A DNA stretch of 64,000 bases from Chitinophaga niabensis. GTDB taxonomy: Bacteria; Bacteroidota; Bacteroidia; Chitinophagales; Chitinophagaceae. The number at the start of each line of letters is the position of its first letter. Positions within the stretch are counted from its first letter, which is position 1. Shown here piece by piece: positions 23,631-31,366 of this stretch. The stretch covers positions 6,763,001 through 6,827,000 of the forward strand of contig NZ_CP154260.1 of assembly GCF_039545795.1 (NCBI RefSeq). Direction: 5' to 3'. The notes under the pieces were generated by a model. That model was given only the letters and a program-made list of their open reading frames with translations, made no database searches and was not told the origin of the DNA. The translations under genes were made by a program, and so were the position numbers.

Positions 23631-26600
23631 TTATTTCAGATCTTTTAGTATTTCCTGTACAGCTCTATCCAGCTGGGGGTCTTTGTCTTCCAACCGGTCG
23701 GTGAAGGAGGTCTTCACATAGATGTCTGGTGCTACGCCTTCTTTCTCCAGGTTTTTGCCATCGAGGGTATAACATCCCCAGGATGGTAAGCGATAGAAAG
23801 ATCCGTCCACCAGGCCTTTGCCGGAAGTGAAAATGATCCAGCGGTAAGATTCCGTACCGATGATCTTACCCAGTTTCAGGGCTTTGAAACCAGCGGCTGT
23901 CATTTCCGCATCGCTGAGTGATTGCTCATTGATGAGTAATACGATCGGTTTGCCTGCAGGAGCAAAGTTGGGTTGCGGGGATAATTTTCCTTCGCGGTAT
24001 TGCCATTGGAGGTAAGGGCGTTGGGAAAGGAATTTCAATACTTCATCGTGTACATTTCCGCCGGTATTGTAACGGAGGTCAAGGATCAGCGCGTCTTTGC
24101 TGCCGAGCTTACCAGCCATATCGATGAGGAATTTTTCCAGCTCACCACTACCCATGTTCTTCATGTAGGTGTAAGCGATCTTGTTATTGCTGAGTTTGTT
24201 CACCCGCTGCTCATTGCCGTAGATCCATTCATCGTAGAGCTGTGTATTATTGGCGCCGGGGCTTTGCGGATGCAGCCTTACATCGTAAGGTTTACCGCCA
24301 CGCTCAAATGTAAGGGTGATCTCTCTTTCCATCGCGGGACGGGTAAAGTAGATATCCCTGTTGCGGGTTTTGTCTACCGCAACACCGTTCACTTTGGTAA
24401 GTACATCACCGCTTTGCACAGTTATATTTTGCTTATCTGCATTACTGTTTGCCAGGATGCGGGATACGGTGTAAGGTTGCTTCCGGTCAAAGAGGATACC
24501 CGTTTCCATGGTGCGGTAACTAAGGGTAATGTTTTCTTCTGCACCGTAAGAATTGAAGCCAAGGTGGGAAGAGTTCAGTTCACCCAGCAGGTCGTTCAGC
24601 ATAGTGCGGAGGTCTGCCCGGTTATTGACATAAGGCAGATATTTGCTGTATTGGTCCCTGAGTTTAGCCCAGTTGGCACCGTGGAATTCTGCATTGTAGA
24701 AGTTCTCTTCCACATTGGCCCAGGTTTCGTAGAAGATCTGATCGAATTCCTGGCTGAGATTGCGGTAAAAGGATTGGCTGATATCAATTTTGTCTACCTT
24801 GTTAGCATCTGCATTCAATTTGTGAATGTTGCCGCCTACGAGAACAAAGAATTTGCCGTCCACTTCTTTTACTTCATCAGCACCGGATTCCGTGCCTGCG
24901 ATCTTATCTGTTTTAGGTGCTTCAAATGGTTCCAGTACTGTTTTCCAGGCATTGAACCTGCCATCATGGTTAGACATATAGAAAACAGTGGTTTTGTCTC
25001 CCTTTTGTGAAACATGCATCGGGCCATATTGTGTACCAAAATCAGGACTGATCCTTTCCACCCGTTCCATGATCCGGGCAGTATTGATATTGATGGTATT
25101 GGGTACCGGGGCAGGTTTGGCGGAATCTTTCTTTTCGTCTTTCTTATCCTCTTTCTTCTCTTCTTTTTTGAAGAGCTCATCAAACTTATCCGCGCGGAAA
25201 GGATCATCGAACTTATCCAATGCAACGCGGTATACTTTGGCATTGCTCAAACCAAAAGGATAAGCAGGTTTGGTGCGGGAAGAGTTGAAATAGATATATT
25301 TCCCATCAGGAGACCATAGCGGATATGTTTCTGTAACCCCTGTATTGGTGAGATTGGTAGTGGTATTCTTTTTCAGGTTATGCACCAGCAGGTCTTGTTC
25401 AAAGTTGCGGTAAGCGGTGAAGAGTACATACTCACCATTAGGAGAAAAACTGGGCTCTGCATTCTGGAAGGCCCATATTTCGTCCTTTGCAACGGTTTTG
25501 GATTCCAGTGTTTTCAGGTCCATTACCCGTACTTCATCACGGCCGCTGAGGTATACCGCCTGTGTACGGTCTTTGTTGGTATTCAGGGAGCGGTTGTTCC
25601 TTTTATCATTGGTGTGTTGTTTGGGTGTTCCTTTGCCATCTGCAGAAACGGTGAACCAGTTCAGGTAACCATCAACAGTTTGGTTGAAAAGAAGCGTACG
25701 GTTGTCTGCCAGCCATTGTACCTGAACAGCACGTTCTGCAGGGCGGGGGATCTGGCGGATGAATTTGCCTTCTATATCAGAAACAAAGATCTCTCCCCTG
25801 GAAATGAAGGCGAGCTTTTTGCCGTCAGGAGATACATCATAATAAGAGATCTTGTCACGCACCTCAAATACCTGCTCTTTGGGCAGAACAAGGTTGCGGA
25901 AGAGATTGATCTCCAGCTTTTCTGATTTGCCGGATGCAATATCATAGATCCATACCTGGTAATCTTTTTCAAAAACCACTTTGCCGCCATTGGCAGAGGC
26001 AGAGGGACGTTTGATAGAGGTGGGGAAATTGGTCAGGGCTTTTTTCTGGCCATTCACGAAAGTATAGAGATTGTATTCTCCATTGCCTTCGTCAGAGGCA
26101 AAAAAGATCTCTCCTTTACGGTTGATGGTAGGCCAGAGGTCTTTACCGAGATATGTTGTATAACGTTTATAAGCTTTTGTAGCAGGAATATAAGACTGGA
26201 TATCCGGGTTGAATTCTCCTTTATACCTTTTGCGGTTAGCGGCAAAGCTGCTTTCCCAGGTGTCATTAAAAAACAGTTCACCACTGCTGGGATGTTCTGT
26301 TACATTGTGTATGAGATTGAAGTAATGATCAAACACCCTTACCGGGGTAGTTCCTTCTATACTTACTTTAAAGCTGGTGGTATTGCCCTCGCGGCTGGAA
26401 GAAATATAAACCGATTTGGAATCCCAGCTCCAGGACTCTAACAGGTCCCCGCTTTCATGAACGGTTAATTGTTTTACTTCCCCGCCTTCTATAGGTAACA
26501 GAAAAACATCCGCATTGCCGTATTGGTAGGCAGTGAAGGCAATCCATTTGCCATCCGGGGATACTTTTGGCGCAATTTCAGTTCCCTGCATGGCGGTGAG

Positions 26601-26777
26601 GCGCACTGCCTGAGGGTTCTGTACATCTGCTTTCCAGAGGTCTCCTTCATAGCTGAACACAACGGTTTTGCCATCGGGAGTTAAGGTAGGGTAAGTTGTA
26701 AAATAGGTTGCTGTGCTTTGGGCGCTGGCTGGCAGGGTTAAGGCTGTGGCCAGCAAACCGGTAAGTATAGATCTCAT
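23631..26777 (-). CDS. Tricorn-type S41 protease
   Basis: A 1048-residue exported protease. The signal peptide (RSILTGLLATALTLPASAQ) fixes the start at 26777; the longer frame from 26900 adds 41 residues with no signal character. WD40-like PD40 repeats (YPTLTPDGKTVVFSYEGDLW, VSPDGKWIAFTAY, SPNGEYVLFTAY and others) form an N-terminal beta-propeller. A Lys/Glu/Asp-rich linker lies near residue 550, then a helical core domain, a PDZ-like region (VQSGDVLTKVNGVAV) and the S41 domain with DLRYNTGGNV and the nucleophile Ser in NEQSLSDAEM (near 950). It trims oligopeptides in the periplasm, by family analogy. Confidence 0.93.
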   Translation of the reverse strand: MRSILTGLLATALTLPASAQSTATYFTTYPTLTPDGKTVVFSYEGDLWKADVQNPQAVRLTAMQGTEIAPKVSPDGKWIAFTAYQYGNADVFLLPIEGGEVKQLTVHESGDLLESWSWDSKSVYISSSREGNTTSFKVSIEGTTPVRVFDHYFNLIHNVTEHPSSGELFFNDTWESSFAANRKRYKGEFNPDIQSYIPATKAYKRYTTYLGKDLWPTINRKGEIFFASDEGNGEYNLYTFVNGQKKALTNFPTSIKRPSASANGGKVVFEKDYQVWIYDIASGKSEKLEINLFRNLVLPKEQVFEVRDKISYYDVSPDGKKLAFISRGEIFVSDIEGKFIRQIPRPAERAVQVQWLADNRTLLFNQTVDGYLNWFTVSADGKGTPKQHTNDKRNNRSLNTNKDRTQAVYLSGRDEVRVMDLKTLESKTVAKDEIWAFQNAEPSFSPNGEYVLFTAYRNFEQDLLVHNLKKNTTTNLTNTGVTETYPLWSPDGKYIYFNSSRTKPAYPFGLSNAKVYRVALDKFDDPFRADKFDELFKKEEKKEDKKDEKKDSAKPAPVPNTININTARIMERVERISPDFGTQYGPMHVSQKGDKTTVFYMSNHDGRFNAWKTVLEPFEAPKTDKIAGTESGADEVKEVDGKFFVLVGGNIHKLNADANKVDKIDISQSFYRNLSQEFDQIFYETWANVEENFYNAEFHGANWAKLRDQYSKYLPYVNNRADLRTMLNDLLGELNSSHLGFNSYGAEENITLSYRTMETGILFDRKQPYTVSRILANSNADKQNITVQSGDVLTKVNGVAVDKTRNRDIYFTRPAMEREITLTFERGGKPYDVRLHPQSPGANNTQLYDEWIYGNEQRVNKLSNNKIAYTYMKNMGSGELEKFLIDMAGKLGSKDALILDLRYNTGGNVHDEVLKFLSQRPYLQWQYREGKLSPQPNFAPAGKPIVLLINEQSLSDAEMTAAGFKALKLGKIIGTESYRWIIFTSGKGLVDGSFYRLPSWGCYTLDGKNLEKEGVAPDIYVKTSFTDRLEDKDPQLDRAVQEILKDLK

Positions 26778-26919
26778 GAGACGGGTTTTGTTTGGTTGCG
26801 GGGGTAAATTAAGAAGGAATTGGCGGTTGCGGAAACCATTCATATAAATAGGGAATGTTTTTCTTGGGACGCAGCTGCGGGAGCTTTTCCGATAGATCAT
26901 GGAAACTTTCCGGAAAGGT

Positions 26920-27645
26920 TCAGCCCTGCCCGTTGCCTACCAGCTGGAAAAAGGCTTCCCGGTAAGTGTCTCCCACTGGTATCACATGCTGCCCGATGAA
27001 AAGGCGGCTGCGCTCAATGGCATCTATTTTTTCCATGGACACCAGGTAGGATTTATGCACCCTGGCAAAATGTGGCAGGGGAAGGATCACTTCCATACGC
27101 TTCATATTCTGCAGTGTTATGATCTTCTCTGAAAGTGTATGGATGGCTACATAATCCTTCAATCCTTCCACGAACAGTATCTCAGATAACAGTACTTTCA
27201 CCATCCTGCTATCTGTTTTCACAAAAATGTAAGAAGGTGTTTCCACAGACTGCATCCGGTCCGGGATAACATCCTGCTGCTGTGGCTGCAAAATGGCTAC
27301 AGCCTTTTGGATGGATTTATAGAACCGGTCGAAAGCAATAGGTTTTAGTAAGTAATCTATGGCATCATGATCGTAGCTGTCCAGCGCATATTCGGAATAG
27401 GCTGTTGTAAGAATAGTGCGGGCCTTGCCTTGTATGAGCTTCATGAATTGCATGCCGGTGAGCTGCGGCATCTGGATGTCCAGGAAAACAAGGTCTGCCA
27501 GGCCTTTTTCTACAAGGGGTAGTGCTTCCAGCACATTATCAAATGTGCCGGTCAATTCCAGGAAAGGAATTTTCCGGATGTAATCTGCCATTACATCCAG
27601 CGCCAGTAATTCATCATCTATCGCAATACACCGGATCTTTTGCAT
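26920..27645 (-). CDS. LytTR-type response regulator
   Basis: A 241-residue regulator with a receiver domain (phospho-acceptor Asp56 in VFLDIQMP, Lys in LLKPI) and a LytTR DNA-binding domain (about 135-235), recognised by ILFVEGLKDYVAIHT, the helix of RVHKSYLVSMEKIDAIE and LFIGQHVIPVGDTYREAF. LytTR domains bind direct repeats through beta strands. Its ATG is four bases after the stop of the sensor kinase gene, so the two form one operon. Confidence 0.95.
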   Translation of the reverse strand: MQKIRCIAIDDELLALDVMADYIRKIPFLELTGTFDNVLEALPLVEKGLADLVFLDIQMPQLTGMQFMKLIQGKARTILTTAYSEYALDSYDHDAIDYLLKPIAFDRFYKSIQKAVAILQPQQQDVIPDRMQSVETPSYIFVKTDSRMVKVLLSEILFVEGLKDYVAIHTLSEKIITLQNMKRMEVILPLPHFARVHKSYLVSMEKIDAIERSRLFIGQHVIPVGDTYREAFFQLVGNGQG

Positions 27646-27649
27646 GTGG

Positions 27650-28675
27650 TTATAGTTGCAGGCTCAGTTCACAAATATAGTGTGTATCATTTTCCTTTAT
27701 GTTCAGGGTATGCCGGCCTGGATACAATAGCTCCAGACGGCGACGGATATTGGGTAAGCCAATTCCCCCGGTCTGATCTTTTAATTGATGATTGATCTTG
27801 TTCTGTACATTCAGCTGCAGATGATTTCCTTCCACAATAACATGGATCAGTACCGGATCTGATGGATCACTCAATACCCCATGTTTAAAAGCGTTTTCTA
27901 CAAATGCAATGAGTAGTACCGGCATGATCAGCTGATTGGTAACAGGGCCTTCCACCAGCAGGTCCACATAAATATTCTCTTTGAAGCGGGCCTTTTGCAG
28001 ATCAACAAAACTATGCAGGTATTGCAATTCCTTTTCGAGCAATACCACCTTATCCTCCGAATCATATAACATATAGCGCATTACTTCGGAGAGCTTGAGT
28101 ATGGCATCAGGTGCTTTATCGGACTTCTGATAGGCGAGTGAATAGATACTGTTCAGCGTATTAAACAGGAAATGAGGGTTCAGCTGGGACTTGAGCAATG
28201 CCAGTTCTGCCTGTGTATTTTGTTGTTCCAGGGCTTGTTTGTCATTTTTCATTTTTGTCCAGTCTTCAACGAGGCCAAACACAGTACTGAATATTATCCA
28301 GGGGCTTAAAAAGAAAAAACCGTCTTTAGCATAATAGATAAGCGTAGTGCCTTCATGGTAATTCCTGAACCCCAGGTAGGCGGGATAGATAATTTCTTCC
28401 ACTGTGTAACGCAGCGCCAACCCAAAGAGAAGGAGTAATAATATACCAATGGCCCATTTCAGGTATTGTTTTTTACGGAAGAGCTTTGGGTACAGCCATA
28501 AGTAGTTGACAAAAAAGATCATCATTTTGAGAACCGTGAAATCGAGGTTCAGCAGGGAAAGGTCTGCATCAAAATCCAGGTAGTACTGAAACCCCATAAA
28601 GAGGAGCAGCACAAAAATCACCGCTTTGAGGAGCCGCCAGCGCTTTTGTTTTAGTATGGTTGCTTGTGCATTCAC
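27650..28675 (-). CDS. LytS/YehU-type sensor histidine kinase
   Basis: A 341-residue membrane kinase. Four hydrophobic helices occupy about residues 15-140, followed by a short coiled coil and the His_kinase domain. The phospho-accepting His168 is in LKSQLNPHFLFNTLNSIYSL, and the ATPase shows FVENAFKHGV (N-box) and GIGLPNIRRRLELLYP. There is no large extracellular sensor, so the signal is probably perceived within the membrane. It phosphorylates the downstream LytTR regulator and is divergent from an outer-membrane beta-barrel gene. Confidence 0.95.
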   Translation of the reverse strand: MNAQATILKQKRWRLLKAVIFVLLLFMGFQYYLDFDADLSLLNLDFTVLKMMIFFVNYLWLYPKLFRKKQYLKWAIGILLLLLFGLALRYTVEEIIYPAYLGFRNYHEGTTLIYYAKDGFFFLSPWIIFSTVFGLVEDWTKMKNDKQALEQQNTQAELALLKSQLNPHFLFNTLNSIYSLAYQKSDKAPDAILKLSEVMRYMLYDSEDKVVLLEKELQYLHSFVDLQKARFKENIYVDLLVEGPVTNQLIMPVLLIAFVENAFKHGVLSDPSDPVLIHVIVEGNHLQLNVQNKINHQLKDQTGGIGLPNIRRRLELLYPGRHTLNIKENDTHYICELSLQL

Positions 28676-28714
28676 TGTACCAATTTAAGATAAACAAAAA
28701 TACCACGTGGAGAA

Positions 28715-28750
28715 TGCCCATTTCCTCCTGCTTCGACAAACTGCCCATTT
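28715..28750. promoter_or_regulatory. Direct repeats in the kinase/beta-barrel intergenic region
   Basis: TGCCCATTT occurs twice (28715-28723 and 28742-28750), 27 bases apart, next to a CCACGTGG palindrome (28703-28710). They lie between the divergent LytS-type and beta-barrel genes. A role as operator sites is inferred only from position. Confidence 0.35.
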
Positions 28751-28846
28751 TTTACGACCAACGCCCTGCTGCCTGTTGATCGCAGTTATTAGCCGGTTGG
28801 TATAAATGTAGCCTTCTCCCTGCAGGCGCTGATACATTTTTACAAC

Positions 28847-31237
28847 ATGAAAAAGATCCTCATCCTTGTACTCTTATTTACAGCATCTGCGAAAGCACAG
28901 GTGAAAGTGACAGGAATGGTTAAAGATGCCGCCTATGCTACAGTGGTACTGTTGCATGCAAAAGATTCTTCGCTGGTAAAAGGCACGGTGTGCGACAGTG
29001 CTGGCTTTTACCTGTTGGAAGGTATTACTCCCGGGCGATACCTGGTGGCTGCTTCCCAGGTTAATAGCGGCAAAGCATACAGTCCTGTTTTCTCAGCAGA
29101 AAAAGACGTGGTGCTGAAAACATTAATACTGCAGGGTTCCGGTACCACGCTCAAAGGAGTGGAAGTAACCTCCCGCAAACCCTACATAGAAATGATGGCT
29201 GATAAAACAGTGCTGAATGTAGAGAACAGTGTGATTGCCACGGGTAACAATATTTTTGAAGTGCTGCGGAGGGCGCCGGGAATAAGAGCAGACCATCAGG
29301 ACAATATCATTCTCATGGGTGTACCCGGCGTAGAGATCTGGATAGATGGCCGGCCCTCCAACTTTACCGGAGAAACACTTACGCAGTGGCTGAAAAGCCA
29401 GCCGGCAGACATTGTGAGCAAAATAGAGATCATTTCCAATCCCTCTTCCCGTTTTGATGCAGCAGGTTCTTCAGGGATCATCAATATCCGGTTGAAGAAG
29501 AACCTGCAACAGGGGCTTAATGGCAATGTATTCCTGGGCGGCGGTATGGGTAAATACGGCAAAATAAGCACAGGTGCCAATATGAATTACCGGCATGGGA
29601 AGTTTAACCTGTACGGGAATTACAATTACTATTATTCAGAATCTTATAACCTGCTTACGTTTAACAGCGTAACGGATAAAGGGAATGGCAATCAGAATAA
29701 ATTGTTCCGCGAGAACTACTGGCATCCGTTTTCACAGGGGCATGCAGTGAAAGCCGGTGTTGATTATTCCGTTACTTCCAAAACCACGTTGGGCCTTATT
29801 GCCAATATCAATGCCAATACTACCACAGCCCAAACAGATGCGCTCACCAAAGACTTCGATTATAAATTCATACAACCCTCACTCCTCACAGCCCTTACTG
29901 ACCGCGAAGACCGTTTTGGTAATTACCGGCTGAACCTTAACCTGCTCACGAACATAGATACCCTGGGCAGCTCTTTTGTAATAGATGTGGATGGTGCCAC
30001 TTACCGGAAAGATGCAGATCAGTATATCCTTAATTACCTGGACGATGGGCTGGAACCACAACACCAGGTAGCGCATATACGGAACTTTTCGCCGGCAAAG
30101 GTCTGGATCGGATCTGTAAAAATGGATTATACAAAGTATCTCTCTCCTTCCGCCAAATTGGAAACAGGTGCCAAAGTCAGTTATGTAAAAACAGACAGCG
30201 ACATGCAGTATGATTCATTGTTACAGGATAAATGGACGCCTGACAAACTCCGGTCCAGCCATTTCCGTTATACGGAAAGGATACAGGCCGCTTATGCCAC
30301 CTTCAGCTACGATAAAAAGAAATGGAGCTTCCAGGCCGGCCTGCGGGCAGAACGTACAGATGCAGAAGGCTTGAGCATCACGCTGGATTCATTGGTGCGC
30401 AACCGCTACATCGATCTGTTCCCTACTGCGTTTATATTATACCGTTTAACAAAAGGGCAGCAACTCACTTTCAGTTACGGGGAACGTATCAGCCGCCCTT
30501 CCTATCAGCAGCTGGACCCATTTATCAGGATGATTGATCCCTATACCTATATTGTTGGTAACCCTTATCTCCAGCCCCAATACAGTCATGTGTTCCAGTT
30601 AAAGCATAGTTATAACGACTGGCTGTACACCACCGCATATTTCAACTATACCACAGGGTACAGAGGAGGGTTACTGTACAGTGATACCGCCACAAAAATG
30701 ATCATTTCTAAAACGGAGAATATCGGGCATTCCGAATATGGGTATATATCTGTAGCTGCAGTGCTGCCGATCACAAAATGGTGGGAATCTGAAACAAGCA
30801 TAGGGGCAGGGTATGCTCGTTATTTGTCTGAGTTACCCGGTAATGCATTTGATAACAGAGGTACCGGTGCTGAGATGTCTACTAATTTTACTTTTATGCT
30901 TCCGCGTAAATTCAAGCTGCAGTTCAGCATCGATTACAGTACACCTTCCCCCGACGGGCAGTTTAAGAACAGGGCCAACTGGGGTACAGACATTGGGATA
31001 CAAAAAACAGTGTGGAAGGAAAAGGGATCTATCCGCCTGAATATTTCCGATCCTTTTAATACCCGGCAGTTCAATGCAGATATTTTCAACAATGCCACAC
31101 AGGTGCATTGGGTGAATCGCTGGGAAAACAGGAAGGTGAATGTGCAGTTCTCCTGGAAGTTCGGGAATCAGAAGATCAAGGCGGCGAGGAGCAGGAGTAC
31201 AGGGTCAAGGGAGGAGGAGAACAGGGTGAACCTTTAG
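28847..31237 (+). CDS. Outer-membrane beta-barrel family protein (TonB-receptor-like, OMP_b-brl_3)
   Basis: A 796-residue outer-membrane protein. The signal peptide (1-17, ending KAQ) is followed by a carboxypeptidase-regulatory-like domain (about 18-95), a plug-like domain (about 105-220, with LRRAPGIRADHQDNIILMGVPG and IEIISNPSSRFDAAGSSGIINI) and a large barrel. It belongs to the outer-membrane beta-barrel family with TonB-receptor architecture but weak TonB-box features. The ligand is unknown. It faces a LytS/LytTR system across 171 bases and may be its target. The last 20 residues are rich in Arg, Ser and Gly and unlike a normal barrel-closing strand. Confidence 0.9.
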   Translation: MKKILILVLLFTASAKAQVKVTGMVKDAAYATVVLLHAKDSSLVKGTVCDSAGFYLLEGITPGRYLVAASQVNSGKAYSPVFSAEKDVVLKTLILQGSGTTLKGVEVTSRKPYIEMMADKTVLNVENSVIATGNNIFEVLRRAPGIRADHQDNIILMGVPGVEIWIDGRPSNFTGETLTQWLKSQPADIVSKIEIISNPSSRFDAAGSSGIINIRLKKNLQQGLNGNVFLGGGMGKYGKISTGANMNYRHGKFNLYGNYNYYYSESYNLLTFNSVTDKGNGNQNKLFRENYWHPFSQGHAVKAGVDYSVTSKTTLGLIANINANTTTAQTDALTKDFDYKFIQPSLLTALTDREDRFGNYRLNLNLLTNIDTLGSSFVIDVDGATYRKDADQYILNYLDDGLEPQHQVAHIRNFSPAKVWIGSVKMDYTKYLSPSAKLETGAKVSYVKTDSDMQYDSLLQDKWTPDKLRSSHFRYTERIQAAYATFSYDKKKWSFQAGLRAERTDAEGLSITLDSLVRNRYIDLFPTAFILYRLTKGQQLTFSYGERISRPSYQQLDPFIRMIDPYTYIVGNPYLQPQYSHVFQLKHSYNDWLYTTAYFNYTTGYRGGLLYSDTATKMIISKTENIGHSEYGYISVAAVLPITKWWESETSIGAGYARYLSELPGNAFDNRGTGAEMSTNFTFMLPRKFKLQFSIDYSTPSPDGQFKNRANWGTDIGIQKTVWKEKGSIRLNISDPFNTRQFNADIFNNATQVHWVNRWENRKVNVQFSWKFGNQKIKAARSRSTGSREEENRVNL

Positions 31238-31265
31238 CCTACTACGAAGGAACCATGAGAGAACC

Positions 31266-31320
31266 GTGGACTTAATGTGGATTTGATGTGGAGATGCCGT
31301 GGACTTAATGTGGACTTGAT
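31266..31320 (+). repeat. Five tandem 11-bp units, GTGGACTTAAT type
   Basis: Five contiguous 11-base units: GTGGACTTAAT, GTGGATTTGAT, GTGGAGATGCC, GTGGACTTAAT, GTGGACTTGAT. Units 1-2 and 4-5 differ at one base, so the array also reads as a 22-bp duplication separated by one diverged unit. It lies in the 3' region between the beta-barrel gene and the shared terminator with leuS and is not part of a convincing gene. Confidence 0.85.
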
Positions 31321-31332
31321 CAGTATTTGAAA

Positions 31333-31366
31333 TTAGGGCAGATCCAACGATCTGCCCTAAATATAT
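31333..31366. terminator. Bidirectional terminator between beta-barrel gene and leuS
   Basis: Perfect 12-bp stem TTAGGGCAGATC and GATCTGCCCTAA with loop CAAC, A/T-rich on both sides. It ends at the leuS stop. Confidence 0.8.

Noticed and set aside
31266..31320. 11-bp tandem array as a CRISPR
   Set aside because: Units are contiguous, with no spacers, and no cas genes are nearby.
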